From assembly GCF_003096715.1 (NCBI RefSeq), contig NZ_QEOL01000025.1, positions 1 to 64,000 on the forward strand: a DNA stretch of 64,000 bases. The letters are read 5' to 3'. Position 1 is the first letter of the stretch; each line of letters starts with the position of its first letter. Shown here piece by piece: positions 51,627-60,365 of this stretch. The stretch is from Paraburkholderia silvatlantica. GTDB taxonomy: Bacteria > Pseudomonadota > Gammaproteobacteria > Burkholderiales > Burkholderiaceae. The translations under genes and the position numbers were made by a program. The notes under the pieces are model-generated. The model saw only the letters and a list, made by a program, of their open reading frames with translations. It searched no databases and had not been told where the DNA came from.

Positions 51627-52475
51627 TCAGTACGGCTTGTCGCCGATAATGCCGGCGCGTTCCATCTTGCGGTGGCACGGCGGGTAGTCCATCACCGCAT
51701 AGTGCTGGGTGCTTCGGTTGTCCCAGATCGCGATGCTGTTCGGCTTCCATCGCCAGCGCACCTGGTACTCCGGAATATAGGCCTGGCTCACGAGATAACG
51801 CAGCAGGTCGCCCGCGCCCGGGTTGGCGTCCTGCCCGAAGCGCACGCGCTCGGGCGTGTGATAGTTCGTGAAGTGCGTCGTGAACGCGCTCACGAACAGC
51901 ACTTTCTCGCCGGTCTCCGGGTGCGTGCGCACCACCGGGTGTTCCGCGTCGGGAAACTGCGCCTTCAAGGCATGGCGTTTCTCGATCGGCATGGCCGCGC
52001 CGAAGCTCGCCTCGATGCTGTGGCGCGCATACAGGCCGGCGATCTGCGCCTTCACGTGTTCCGGCAGCTTCTCGTAGGCGAGCACCATGTTCGCCCACAT
52101 CGTGTCGCCGCCCACGGGCGGGCATTCCACGCAGCGCAGCACCGCGCCGAACTGCGGCGCTTCGCGCCACGTGGCGTCCGCGTGCCACGCGTTCTCGTAG
52201 CGGTCGTTGGGCTGCTCCGGGTTCTTGTAGATGCGCACGAGGCCCGGATGGTCGGGGTCGCTGCCCGCAACCGGATGGTCCTCCAGTTCGCCGAAGCGGC
52301 GCGCAAACGCCACGTGTTCGGTGCGCGTGATGTTCTGATCGCGCAGGAACAGGACGCGGTGCTTGAGCAGCGCCGCGCGAATCCCGGCAAAGAGCCCGTC
52401 GTCGTGAACGGCATCGGCGAGATTCACGCCGCTCAGTTCCGCGCCGATGGCATAGGTCAGTTGCTCGACTTTCAT
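51627..52475 (-). CDS. TauD/TfdA-family Fe(II)/2-oxoglutarate dioxygenase
   Basis: 282 residues. The iron triad is HxD (H98, D100 in NAWHADATWREAPQFG) and a distal His in DNRSTQHYAVMDYPPCHRKM, followed by the 2-oxoglutarate arginine (R in HRKMER). Length and the segment ALLKHRVLFLRDQNITRTEHVAFARRFGE fit TauD/TfdA. It hydroxylates a substrate carbon next to a heteroatom, releasing CO2 and succinate. Which substrate is not evident. Start 10 bp after the quinone oxidoreductase. Confidence 0.9.
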   Translation of the reverse strand: MKVEQLTYAIGAELSGVNLADAVHDDGLFAGIRAALLKHRVLFLRDQNITRTEHVAFARRFGELEDHPVAGSDPDHPGLVRIYKNPEQPNDRYENAWHADATWREAPQFGAVLRCVECPPVGGDTMWANMVLAYEKLPEHVKAQIAGLYARHSIEASFGAAMPIEKRHALKAQFPDAEHPVVRTHPETGEKVLFVSAFTTHFTNYHTPERVRFGQDANPGAGDLLRYLVSQAYIPEYQVRWRWKPNSIAIWDNRSTQHYAVMDYPPCHRKMERAGIIGDKPY

Positions 52476-52485
52476 GCTGCGCTCC

Positions 52486-53466
52486 TCAGATGACGAAGAC
52501 CGACGAGCCCGTCGTCTTGCGTGCTTCGAGGTCGCGATGCGCCTGCACCGCGTCTTCCAGCGCGTAACGCTGGTTCAGTTCGATCCTGATGCGGCCCGCC
52601 GCAACGTGGCCGAACAGTTCGCCGGCCAGCTCGTTCTTCTCCGCGGGGTCGGCGATATAGTCCGCCAGCGCCGGGCGCGTGAGATAGAGCGAGCCCTTCA
52701 TCGCGAGGACCTGCGGATTGAACGGCGGAACCGGACCGGAAGCCGTGCCGACGCAAACCATCAGGCCGCGGCGCTTGAGCGAGTCGAGCGACGCCTCGAA
52801 GGTATCCTTGCCCACGCTGTCGAACACCACGTTCACGCCCACGCCGCCGGTCAGTTCGCGCACGCGCTTCGCGACATCTTCGCGGCCGTAGTAGACGATG
52901 TGATCGCAGCCATGCGCGCGCGCCACTTCGCCTTTTGCCTCGTTCGACACCGTGCCGATCACCGTGAGGCCCAGCAGCTTCGCCCACTGCGAGACGATCA
53001 GACCGACACCGCCTGCCGCTGCGTGCAGCAGGATCGTGTCGCCGGCCTTGAACTCGTGGATGCGGCGCATCAGGTACGACGACGTGAGGCCTCGCATGGT
53101 CATGCCGGCCGCCGTTTCGCACGCAATCGCGTCGGGCAGCTTGATGAGCGCAGCCGCCGGAATCAGGCGTTCGGTGCTGTACGCGCCGAGCGTGTTGATG
53201 AAGCCGGTGTAAGTCACGCGGTCGCCCACCGCCACATTGCCCACTTCGGGGCCCACGGCCTCGACCACGCCCGCGGCTTCCACGCCCATGCCGGCAGGCA
53301 GCGGCACGGGGTAGAGGCCTGAGCGGAAGTAGGTATCCGCGAAATTCAGGCCGACTGCCTCATGGCGCAGGCGGACCTGTCCGGGGCCGGGGTCGCCCAC
53401 TTCGACGCTCTCGTAGCGCAAGACTTCGGGACCGCCGGTTTCGTGGAAGCGTACTGCTTTCGCCAT
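52486..53466 (-). CDS. Zinc-independent quinone oxidoreductase (NADPH)
   Basis: 326 residues, medium-chain dehydrogenase family without the structural zinc. Motifs: ETGGPEVLRYESVEVGDPGP, PLPAGMGVEAAGVVEAVGPE, DTILLHAAAGGVGLIVSQWAK (nucleotide-binding AAGGVG) and GVNVVFDSVGKDTFEASLDSL. It reduces quinones or activated alkenes with NADPH. ATG 53466 is behind GGAG; a TTG six bases earlier is not needed. Confidence 0.9.
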   Translation of the reverse strand: MAKAVRFHETGGPEVLRYESVEVGDPGPGQVRLRHEAVGLNFADTYFRSGLYPVPLPAGMGVEAAGVVEAVGPEVGNVAVGDRVTYTGFINTLGAYSTERLIPAAALIKLPDAIACETAAGMTMRGLTSSYLMRRIHEFKAGDTILLHAAAGGVGLIVSQWAKLLGLTVIGTVSNEAKGEVARAHGCDHIVYYGREDVAKRVRELTGGVGVNVVFDSVGKDTFEASLDSLKRRGLMVCVGTASGPVPPFNPQVLAMKGSLYLTRPALADYIADPAEKNELAGELFGHVAAGRIRIELNQRYALEDAVQAHRDLEARKTTGSSVFVI

Positions 53467-53540
53467 GTTCAATCTCCTATCCTTTACTCGAACGCATTGA
53501 CTCGAACTCAGTCAAGCTGACTCGAACTGCCTGTTCAATT

Positions 53541-54872
53541 TCATCGCTGTGCGTGGCCGCCGGCTTCTTCGCGCAGTGCGTTCACACGATCCAGATCGAC
53601 GGCATAGTTGCGCTTGCCGATCAGGAAAACCGCTGCCGCGACGAGCGGCGCAAACGGTACGAGCTGCAGCGCGCCCAGCAGGCCGATGTGGTCGGCGGCC
53701 ATGCCCGTGAGCACTGCGGCGGGCGCAAGGCCGAGCAGGTTGTTCGCCAGCGTGAGCGTGGCGAACGCCGAAGCGTGGATCGAGGGCGGCGTGAGGTTCG
53801 CCACCATCGCACCCGAGGGACCGGCTGCGCCTGCGCAGAAGAACATGGCCGCGCCGATCAGAACCAGTTGCGCCGGGCCCGCCGGTATGCGCAAGCCCAC
53901 CGTGAGCAGCGCGAAACAGATCAGGCAGTACGCAATGGCGATGCTCCATTTGCGCGCGCCGTTATCCTTGCTGATGCGGTCCGCGAGGTTGCCGCACACC
54001 ACCATGCCAACGCCCGTCACCAGCACGAACAGCGCGGCGGTCGCAGCCGCCTTGCCCGTCGCCATGCCGTAGTAGCGGTTCAGAAAGCTCGGCAGCCAGC
54101 TCCACACGGCCGCCGGCACGAGCAGATGCACGCCGCTGCCCACATACGCGCACACCACGGAGCGCGTGGAAAACAGGCCCTTGAGCAGCGCGCGCAGGCT
54201 CATGCGCATCCCGAGACCATTCGCCTCGCGGCTCACGCCTGCCGGCTGCAGCGGGGCAAGGCGCTTTTCGGTGACGACGATGCGATAGATCACGACCAGC
54301 ACGATCCCCATGGCCGCCATCGCGCCAAACGCGGCGCGCCAGCCAAGCTGCGCCGCCACCGCGCCGCCCAGCGCCATACCCAGCACCGAGCCGAACGCGC
54401 CGCCCGCCATGAACGCGCCCGTAATCGTGGAGCGCAGCCGCACCGGAAAAATACTCAGGACAACGGCAATCCCCACGCTGCCATAAGCGGCTTCGCCGAT
54501 GCCGACGAAGGCGCGTGCAAGCAGCATTTGGCCGTAGTTCGTCGAGAGCGCGCAGCCAAGCGTGGCGATGCTCCACAGCGCCGCCATCAGGACGATGCTC
54601 TTCACGCGGCCCCAGCGGTCGGCGAGCACCGAAAGCGGAAACGTGAGCACGCCCACCATCAGCGCGACCACGCTGCTCAGCGAGCCGAGCTGTGTGTCCG
54701 TCAGGTTCCATGTGGTCTTGAGCAGCGGGAAAACCGCATTCAGGACCTGCCGCGACATGTAGTCCGAAAGCAGCAGCCCGACCGTCAAGGCGAACACAAC
54801 CCACGCATACACGCGCACGTTCGTCCCGGTCGTCGTCAATTCGCCCGCGGTGGGCTCGGCATGCGTGAGCAT
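53541..54872 (-). CDS. MFS transporter, anion/aromatic-acid type
   Basis: 443 residues with about 12 helices. Motif A lies in PLSVLADRWGRVKSIVLMAA. The family segment GLLLSDYMSRQVLNAVFPLL in helix 1 and SRSVVCAYVGSGVHLLVPAA-like region resemble ACS/AAHS-type carboxylate transporters. A GGAGATA site precedes ATG 54872. It lies in the catabolic operon between BKACE and the quinone oxidoreductase, so it probably imports the pathway substrate. Confidence 0.88.
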   Translation of the reverse strand: MLTHAEPTAGELTTTGTNVRVYAWVVFALTVGLLLSDYMSRQVLNAVFPLLKTTWNLTDTQLGSLSSVVALMVGVLTFPLSVLADRWGRVKSIVLMAALWSIATLGCALSTNYGQMLLARAFVGIGEAAYGSVGIAVVLSIFPVRLRSTITGAFMAGGAFGSVLGMALGGAVAAQLGWRAAFGAMAAMGIVLVVIYRIVVTEKRLAPLQPAGVSREANGLGMRMSLRALLKGLFSTRSVVCAYVGSGVHLLVPAAVWSWLPSFLNRYYGMATGKAAATAALFVLVTGVGMVVCGNLADRISKDNGARKWSIAIAYCLICFALLTVGLRIPAGPAQLVLIGAAMFFCAGAAGPSGAMVANLTPPSIHASAFATLTLANNLLGLAPAAVLTGMAADHIGLLGALQLVPFAPLVAAAVFLIGKRNYAVDLDRVNALREEAGGHAQR

Positions 54873-54998
54873 GGTTATCTCCGTGGTGTCCCGCTCTTCG
54901 TCGGGTTCCGTTGTTCTCTCAGGTCTGCCGGCGGCCACAAGGCAAGCGCCGGACACCCGTTTGCAGGCCCGCGCTCGCGGCGCCGGGCCCCACTGCGA

Positions 54999-56054
54999 TT
55001 ACGCCGCGCGCAGCGGCAGGTTCTTCACGCCGGCCACGCGGTTCGGCGCCATGCCGTTGGCCGCGAGCGTTTCGTCGACCGTCTCGTACTGCACGCCAAT
55101 CCGGTAGATCTCGCGCGCTTGCTTGCCCGTGGCAATTTCGCGGCCCAGCTCGCGCGCCACGCGCACGCACTGCTCGATCTGCTGCACGGACGTGAAGCGC
55201 TTGCCGTGCTGGTCGATGATCGTATCTTCGATGCCGCAGCGCGGGTGCAGGCCCATGGACATCGCCATCATGTTGAATGGCAGCACGTTCTTGAGCAGCG
55301 ATTCCGCCGTGACCGTGCAGCCATCCGGCGCGCGATGCACGAAGTTGAAGAAGTTGAACGGGTTCGGGCCGTCGAAGCCGCCGCCAATGCCGATCCACGT
55401 GAGGTTCAGCGGGCCCTTGTACGCGCCCTTGCGCACGAGGCGCTCGAGCGTTTCGAGCGCGTGGATGCCCGTGAGCTGGAAGTGCGGCTGAATGCCCGAA
55501 GCCTGCAGGCGGCGCAGATGCTCCTCCACCCATGCCGGGCCGGCCGGCACCGTCATTTCGCTGTACGCGGCCATGAGCGCCGGGTGCGACAGCGACGTGC
55601 CCTCCAGGTATTCCGGATAAAGCAGCTCCATGATGTTCATCTGCGTGGTGTTGATCGCCACGGTCACCTGGTCCGGCTTCGGCTCGAGGTCGGCCAGCAT
55701 GTGGCGCGTGTCGTCGGAGAGCCACTTGGCGGCCTGGCCATCGTCTTCCGGCGCGAACGAGATCGAGCCGCCCACCTGGATGATCATGTCGGGCACCGCC
55801 GCGCGCACGCCTGCGATCAATTCGTTGAACTTCGAGAGGCGCTTGGAGCCCTTGCCGTCGAGTTCGCGCACGTGCAGGTGCAACACTGTCGCGCCCGCGT
55901 TGTAGCAGTCCACGGCCTTCTGGATCTGTTCTTCCATCGTCACCGGAATGTCTTCCGGGAAGTCTTCGGGCATCCATTCCGGGCCATACGGCGCGGTGGT
56001 AATCACAACCTTGTCCTGGTTCTCGGGGTGCAGCGAATCGTCGAGGAATTGCAT
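54999..56054 (-). CDS. Beta-keto acid cleavage enzyme (BKACE, DUF849)
   Basis: 351 residues. Zinc ligands are H59 and H61 in GATVLHLHVREL, with the downstream zinc Glu and conserved segments KVVITTAPYGPEWMPEDFPE, IIQVGGSISF, TTQMNIMELLYPEYLEG and GLHPRCGIEDTIID. BKACEs condense a beta-keto acid with acetyl-CoA to give a CoA ester and acetoacetate. GGAGAA precedes ATG 56054. First gene of the catabolic operon, 245 bp from the divergent AraC regulator. Which beta-keto acid it uses cannot be read from the sequence. Confidence 0.88.
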   Translation of the reverse strand: MQFLDDSLHPENQDKVVITTAPYGPEWMPEDFPEDIPVTMEEQIQKAVDCYNAGATVLHLHVRELDGKGSKRLSKFNELIAGVRAAVPDMIIQVGGSISFAPEDDGQAAKWLSDDTRHMLADLEPKPDQVTVAINTTQMNIMELLYPEYLEGTSLSHPALMAAYSEMTVPAGPAWVEEHLRRLQASGIQPHFQLTGIHALETLERLVRKGAYKGPLNLTWIGIGGGFDGPNPFNFFNFVHRAPDGCTVTAESLLKNVLPFNMMAMSMGLHPRCGIEDTIIDQHGKRFTSVQQIEQCVRVARELGREIATGKQAREIYRIGVQYETVDETLAANGMAPNRVAGVKNLPLRAA

Positions 56055-56077
56055 CGTGTTCTCCAATATGAGGGACC

Positions 56078-56118
56078 GTATTTCAACGTTTGGCAACGTG
56101 ACCCAGCGCCTGAAATAC
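56078..56118. promoter_or_regulatory. Inverted half-sites between BKACE operon and araC-type gene
   Basis: GTATTTCA (56078-56085) and its reverse complement TGAAATAC (56111-56118) have 25 bp between them (33 bp centre to centre, about three turns). Between them is a direct repeat CAACGT...CAACGTG. This may be a dimer site for the adjacent AraC-type activator near the BKACE promoter. Confidence 0.4.
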
Positions 56119-56299
56119 CGCTCGGAACCTGGCTGATCCGTTGAGATGCACGATACGGCAATCCTGCGCTACACTTTTCTGATCGCGCGCCATCGTTTTA
56201 GCCTTTCGCGCCACCAGGCGTTAACACCGACATAAGCGCGAACCCATGTTCTACGGGCTGACAAAGCGTGACGCGGCCGCAGCAAGGAGGAGACACGAA

Positions 56300-57301
56300 A
56301 TGGAAACCACGCTGAGCTCGGTCTCGCTGAGCGGCTATTTCGACGTGGCGAAGCGCGTGGGACTGAACCCGGTCGAGCTTGCCCACGAGGCGGGCGTAGA
56401 CGCCGCGGCGCTCGCGAACCCCGACCACCGCATTCCCGCGGCGGCCGCGTGCCGGTTGCTGGAGCGCTCGGCGGAAAAGTCCGCGTGCCCGACCTTCGCG
56501 CTGCAAATGGCCGAGGTCCGGCACAAGTTCGGCACCGGCGTGGTCAACATTCTGCTCGCGCATAAGCGCACGCTGCGTGAAGTGCTGCTCGCTACCGCCG
56601 AATACCGGCACCTGCTCAACGAGGCGCTTGCGGTGTATGTCGAGGACGCGGGCGCGACGGTCACCATCCGCGAGGAACTGGTGGTCGAGCCGGGCACGCC
56701 CACGAACCAGGCCATCGAACTCGCGGTGGGCGTGCTCGCGCGCCACTCCAGCGCGCTGCTGGGCGAGCACTGGAAACCCCGCGCGGTGCACTTCGTTCAC
56801 CGGGCGCCGCCCAGCCTCACGTTCCATCGGCGATTTTTCGGCTGTCCGCTGGAATTCGGCAGCGACTTCAACGGCATCGTGTGCACGGCCGCCGATCTCG
56901 ACTACGCGAACCCCGCCGCCGACCCGGAACTGGTGCGCTACGCCGAGAGCCTCGCCGAATCGCTCAACGCGACGGGCGTCGATTCCACGGCACTCGAGGT
57001 GCGCAAGGCGATCTACCTGCTGCTGCCGCTCGACCAGGCCAGCGTCGAAGGGGTGGCCGCGCATCTGCGGCTGAGCGTGCGCACCATGCAGCGCCAGCTC
57101 GGGGTCGCCGATACGAGCTTCACGCGGCTCGTGGAGGAAGTGCGGGGCGAACTTGCCGTGCGCTACATGAGCAACCCGCGCTATCCCATCGGACGCGTCT
57201 CCGACCTGCTCGGCTACGCCCAGCAGGGCTCGTTCACGAACTGGTTCAGCGCGCGCTTCGGCATGACGCCGCGCGACTGGCGCAATAGCCATTTGAAGTG
57301 A
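56300..57301 (+). CDS. AraC-family transcriptional regulator, divergent from the BKACE operon
   Basis: 333 residues. The N-terminal ligand domain of the arabinose-binding/OruR-like AraC subgroup reads LSGYFDVAKRVGLNPVELAHEAGV, ALQMAEVRHKFGTG and HRRFFGCPLEFGSDFNGIVC. The C-terminal double helix-turn-helix (about 235-330) contains SVEGVAAHLRLSVRTMQRQL and RVSDLLGYAQQGSFTNWFSARFG. The GGAGG ribosome-binding site directly before ATG 56300 decides the start over an upstream in-frame ATG. Its divergent placement makes it the probable activator of the operon. Confidence 0.9.
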   Translation: METTLSSVSLSGYFDVAKRVGLNPVELAHEAGVDAAALANPDHRIPAAAACRLLERSAEKSACPTFALQMAEVRHKFGTGVVNILLAHKRTLREVLLATAEYRHLLNEALAVYVEDAGATVTIREELVVEPGTPTNQAIELAVGVLARHSSALLGEHWKPRAVHFVHRAPPSLTFHRRFFGCPLEFGSDFNGIVCTAADLDYANPAADPELVRYAESLAESLNATGVDSTALEVRKAIYLLLPLDQASVEGVAAHLRLSVRTMQRQLGVADTSFTRLVEEVRGELAVRYMSNPRYPIGRVSDLLGYAQQGSFTNWFSARFGMTPRDWRNSHLK

Positions 57302-57353
57302 CGGGACGACGGCGCGCGTGCCCTGCCCCCTGGTCTCTTAGCCCCTTGGTCCC

Positions 57354-57995
57354 TCAACCCGTATGCGCAAGCGGGTGCGGCTCGCGCGCGTCGGCATCGA
57401 ACGTGGTCATGAGCCGCACCAGATCGGCAAGCGAGTCCGCTTTCATCTTCTCCATGACGCGCGCCCGGTGAATCTTGATCGTTTTCTCCGCCGCGCCCAG
57501 CTCGTCGGCCACGAGCTTGTTCGGCCGCCCCGTCACCACGAGCGCCATGACCTCGCGCTCGCGCGGCGTGAGCTTTTCCACCCGGCGCTGGATCTCCGCA
57601 CGCTGCTCGCGTTGTTCGTACAGGTGGCAGGCGCGTTCGAGCGCGCGCGACGTGGCTTCGAACAGCACCTGCGCGTCGATCGGCTTCGTCAGGAAATCCG
57701 ATGCGCCAGCCTTCATTGCCCGCACCGCCGTATTCATGTCGCCATGGCCCGAAACGAACACGATCGGCACCCTGCCCTCGAGCCGCTGCTGCAGTTCAAT
57801 GCCGCTCAAGTCGGGCAACTGGAGGTCGAGCAGCAGGCACGCCGGCGCGCCAGTCAGATCCGCGCCGTGCAGGAAGGCGCTGGCGCTGCCGTAGGCCTCT
57901 GCCGCGTAGCCGCCGGATCGCAGCAAGCGGCATAGTGCGTTGCGAACGTGCTCGTCGTCGTCCACGACGAACACGATGGGAGTTGGCGAGTTCAT
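57354..57995 (-). CDS. FixJ-type LuxR response regulator
   Basis: 213 residues. The receiver domain has VFVVDDDEHVRNAL (acidic pocket), phospho-acceptor D57 in ACLLLDLQLPDLSG, and the Lys switch in DFLTKPIDAQVLFEA. The output is a LuxR helix-turn-helix (TPREREVMALVVTGRPNKLV, then AEKTIKIHRARVMEKM). The start at 57995 overlaps the kinase stop by 4 bp, so both are coupled. Targets are unknown; the neighbouring catabolic operon is a candidate. Confidence 0.92.
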   Translation of the reverse strand: MNSPTPIVFVVDDDEHVRNALCRLLRSGGYAAEAYGSASAFLHGADLTGAPACLLLDLQLPDLSGIELQQRLEGRVPIVFVSGHGDMNTAVRAMKAGASDFLTKPIDAQVLFEATSRALERACHLYEQREQRAEIQRRVEKLTPREREVMALVVTGRPNKLVADELGAAEKTIKIHRARVMEKMKADSLADLVRLMTTFDADAREPHPLAHTG

Positions 57996-59290
57996 GGTGA
58001 AAAACGCGTAGTCGTTTGCACGCACGCGCCCTGAGCGGGAAGTTCGATATGGAACGTGAGTCCGCTATCGGCGTTGCGCTCGGCCCAGAGCTGGCCGCCG
58101 TGCGCCATGACGATGGTGCGGCTGATAGAGAGGCCAAGACCCAGACCTTGCGGCTTGGACGTCATGAACGGCTTGAACAGCGTGACGAGCCGGTCGGCAT
58201 CGACACCCGGACCGTGATCGCGGATGGCGAGGCGCACCCTGGCGCGATCCTCGCTCGCCGTGACGACGATGGACACCCTGCGGTCTTCCGCACGGCAGTC
58301 GTGCACCGCATCGAGCGCGTTCAACAGCAGATTGACGAGCACCTGCTGCAGTTGAACCGCATCGCCGCGCACTTGCGGCAGGCCGTCTTCGATTTGCGCG
58401 CCCACCGCCGCGCCGCAGGTTTCCGTCTCGCGGTGCAGCAGGCGAACCACGTCGCGCACGAGGCTGCCTACGTCGACCGGACACAGCTCGGGCGGCTCGC
58501 AGCGCGCCGACTGACGCATCTTGCGGATGATCGCGTGTGCGCGCGCGCTATCGGACACGACCTCGCCAAGCAGTTCCCGCAGGTCGCTCATGGCCGGCGG
58601 ACTCTGCGCGAGAAACCGCTGCGCCGCCTGCGCGTTGCTGAGAATGGCCGTGAGCGGCTGATCGACTTCGTGCGCGAGCGCGGCGGCCATGTCGCCCACT
58701 TCGGATGCCCGTTCCCGACGCAGCCGGCGTGGTTCGCTGCTGAGTTCCGCGGGCATTGTGTCGCGGCTTTCCGGTTCGATGACGACCACCATGCGCGCCG
58801 CGGGTCCGGCCGCGAGCGACGCCGAAGCGCTCACACGCACGTCGATATCGGCGCCGTTCTTCGCGCGGGCGATGGCCACGCGCGTCACGCTATGCGGCAG
58901 TCCTTGCGCGGACTTCAGTGCGCCAAACGACACGGGACGCGCGTCTCTTCGCCAGGCGACGAGCACGTCTTCAATGCGCATGCCGATCAATTCGCCCAAG
59001 GCGTAGCCGAGCACGCGGGTGGCCATGCCATTGGCCCATGCGACGCTGCCTGCTTCGTCGATCACCAGCGCCGCCGCGGGCACGACTTCGAGGACGCTGT
59101 GCAGGCTTTGCGCAATGGCTTGCGTAGCCTGCGCCGATACGTGGCCGGATTTGCGCGCGGCCCATGCCTTCCCGTTCGGGAGACTGCGTGGCTTGATCCT
59201 GTCGAGCCACGCCAGCAGACCGGCCGCTGCGTGTTCGGCTCTCGATCTGCCCAGTTTTAGTTTTTCGTTCCCCATGTCTGCCCTGATCAC
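57992..59290 (-). CDS. PAS-domain sensor histidine kinase (FixL-like)
   Basis: 432 residues, no membrane helix. One PAS domain (about 55-185): SLHSVLEVVPAAALVIDEAG, WANGMATRVLGYALGELIGM. The phospho-acceptor His lies in ALAHEVDQPLTAILSNAQAA; the ATPase has N- and G-boxes QQVLVNLLLNALDAV, IRDHGPGVD and GLGLGLSISRTIV. It lacks the haem-PAS hallmark certain enough to call it an oxygen sensor. Start GTG 59290 behind GGAGG; ATG 59275 is an alternative. Confidence 0.9.
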   Translation of the reverse strand: MIRADMGNEKLKLGRSRAEHAAAGLLAWLDRIKPRSLPNGKAWAARKSGHVSAQATQAIAQSLHSVLEVVPAAALVIDEAGSVAWANGMATRVLGYALGELIGMRIEDVLVAWRRDARPVSFGALKSAQGLPHSVTRVAIARAKNGADIDVRVSASASLAAGPAARMVVVIEPESRDTMPAELSSEPRRLRRERASEVGDMAAALAHEVDQPLTAILSNAQAAQRFLAQSPPAMSDLRELLGEVVSDSARAHAIIRKMRQSARCEPPELCPVDVGSLVRDVVRLLHRETETCGAAVGAQIEDGLPQVRGDAVQLQQVLVNLLLNALDAVHDCRAEDRRVSIVVTASEDRARVRLAIRDHGPGVDADRLVTLFKPFMTSKPQGLGLGLSISRTIVMAHGGQLWAERNADSGLTFHIELPAQGACVQTTTRFSP

Positions 59291-59899
59291 GGTGTCCTCC
59301 GACTACGCTGTCCTGCTCCGGTCTGCGAAACGTTTCAAGCGCTTCGACGCCTAAGCGGGACGGATTTGACGAGCACCCGAATTCCGGCCGTTTTTGGGGC
59401 AGGCTGCGCCCCCAATACCGACTACCGCCTACTTTTGATTTTCGAAGAACGCTCCGGCTGTTGCGGAGAATGAATCAGTCATTGAAGAAAAGAACGGATG
59501 GGATCATGATTGCGGAACCATGTTACTGTGTGCTTTCACCGCGCGTTTATTATATGAAAGAAATTGCCGATGATTCGTCCCGCGTGCAACGATTTTCGAC
59601 AAGTTTTTCCGCATACAGCGCCACGCAAGCGCTCCCGGTCATGAATGCGCTTGCACGGCCTATATACGCTGACTATTTTGCGGGAACATTTGCGAACGTT
59701 TTATCTAATTTCGATAAATGGCTCGCGAAATCACTTCCATTCAACACGAATAGCGATTCTGTTATTTGTCGTGTTAATTATCTATTCTGGTTTTCATGAA
59801 ATAGCCACAGCCATTATTTCGAATTGGAACCGCGTTGAATGGCCGTGCAGGATCCGTCACAGCTTCAGCGCCTGACGGCTCGTTCGGCGCCGTTGTCGA
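59291..59899. other. AT-rich stretch without a convincing gene
   Basis: From about 59460 to 59830 the base composition is visibly AT-rich compared with everything around it. One open frame (59461-59799, plus strand) of 112 residues and another (59645-59875) with a hydrophobic IAILLFVVLIIYSGF stretch exist, but neither has a ribosome-binding site or a family I recognise. They may be remnants of a transferred gene. No insertion-sequence ends were seen. Confidence 0.5.
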
Positions 59900-60127
59900 T
59901 CAAGGCGCCGAAGCCGGCATGGCCGCACTCGCCGCATGCTGCTGCGTCGCATTTTGCTGACCTTGCTGCCGGGACTGGTTCGAGCGGGCCTTTTGCTCCG
60001 CTTTGCGCTGCACGTCCCGCATCTGCCTCGTACCCATCGTTCCCGCTTGCGCAAATACTTCAGACATGAAAACGGGCGCGCAAACGAGGAGCGCCAATGC
60101 ACACGGCGCAGCAAAACGCATTTTCAT
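59900..60127 (-). CDS. Small exported Gln/Ala-rich protein
   Basis: 75 residues. ATG 60127 is preceded by GGAGG. Signal peptide MKMRFAAPCALALLVCAPVF, ending near FA-QA at 27. The mature part is basic and polar: TRQMRDVQRKAEQKARSNQSR, then Gln/Ala-rich (QQGQQNATQQHAASAA). I recognise no family. It is divergent from the DUF3300 gene, with 238 bp between them. Confidence 0.55.
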   Translation of the reverse strand: MKMRFAAPCALALLVCAPVFMSEVFAQAGTMGTRQMRDVQRKAEQKARSNQSRQQGQQNATQQHAASAAMPASAP

Positions 60128-60365
60128 TTTGGACCTCCAGGTATCGGCGCTGCCGGCCTCGACGAGTGAACAGCATCATTGCGCCGCCATTGCGGTGTCA
60201 ATAGGACTCTGGTCCGATTGCCAGCACAGAGCGGCCTACCGGACTATACCCGTGGGGCTCTGCGCCTCGCCATACTCGAACAGGAATGCGTGCACGCGCT
60301 CGCCCCTTCACGTTGTCGCTATCCGTCCCGCAGTCCGGTTGAGCAAACGAATGGAAGGATCGGCC

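Noticed and set aside
59645..59875. Small membrane protein in the AT-rich region
   Set aside because: There is a hydrophobic stretch, but no ribosome-binding site, an unnatural N-terminus and no recognised family. Listed only as part of the AT-rich region.
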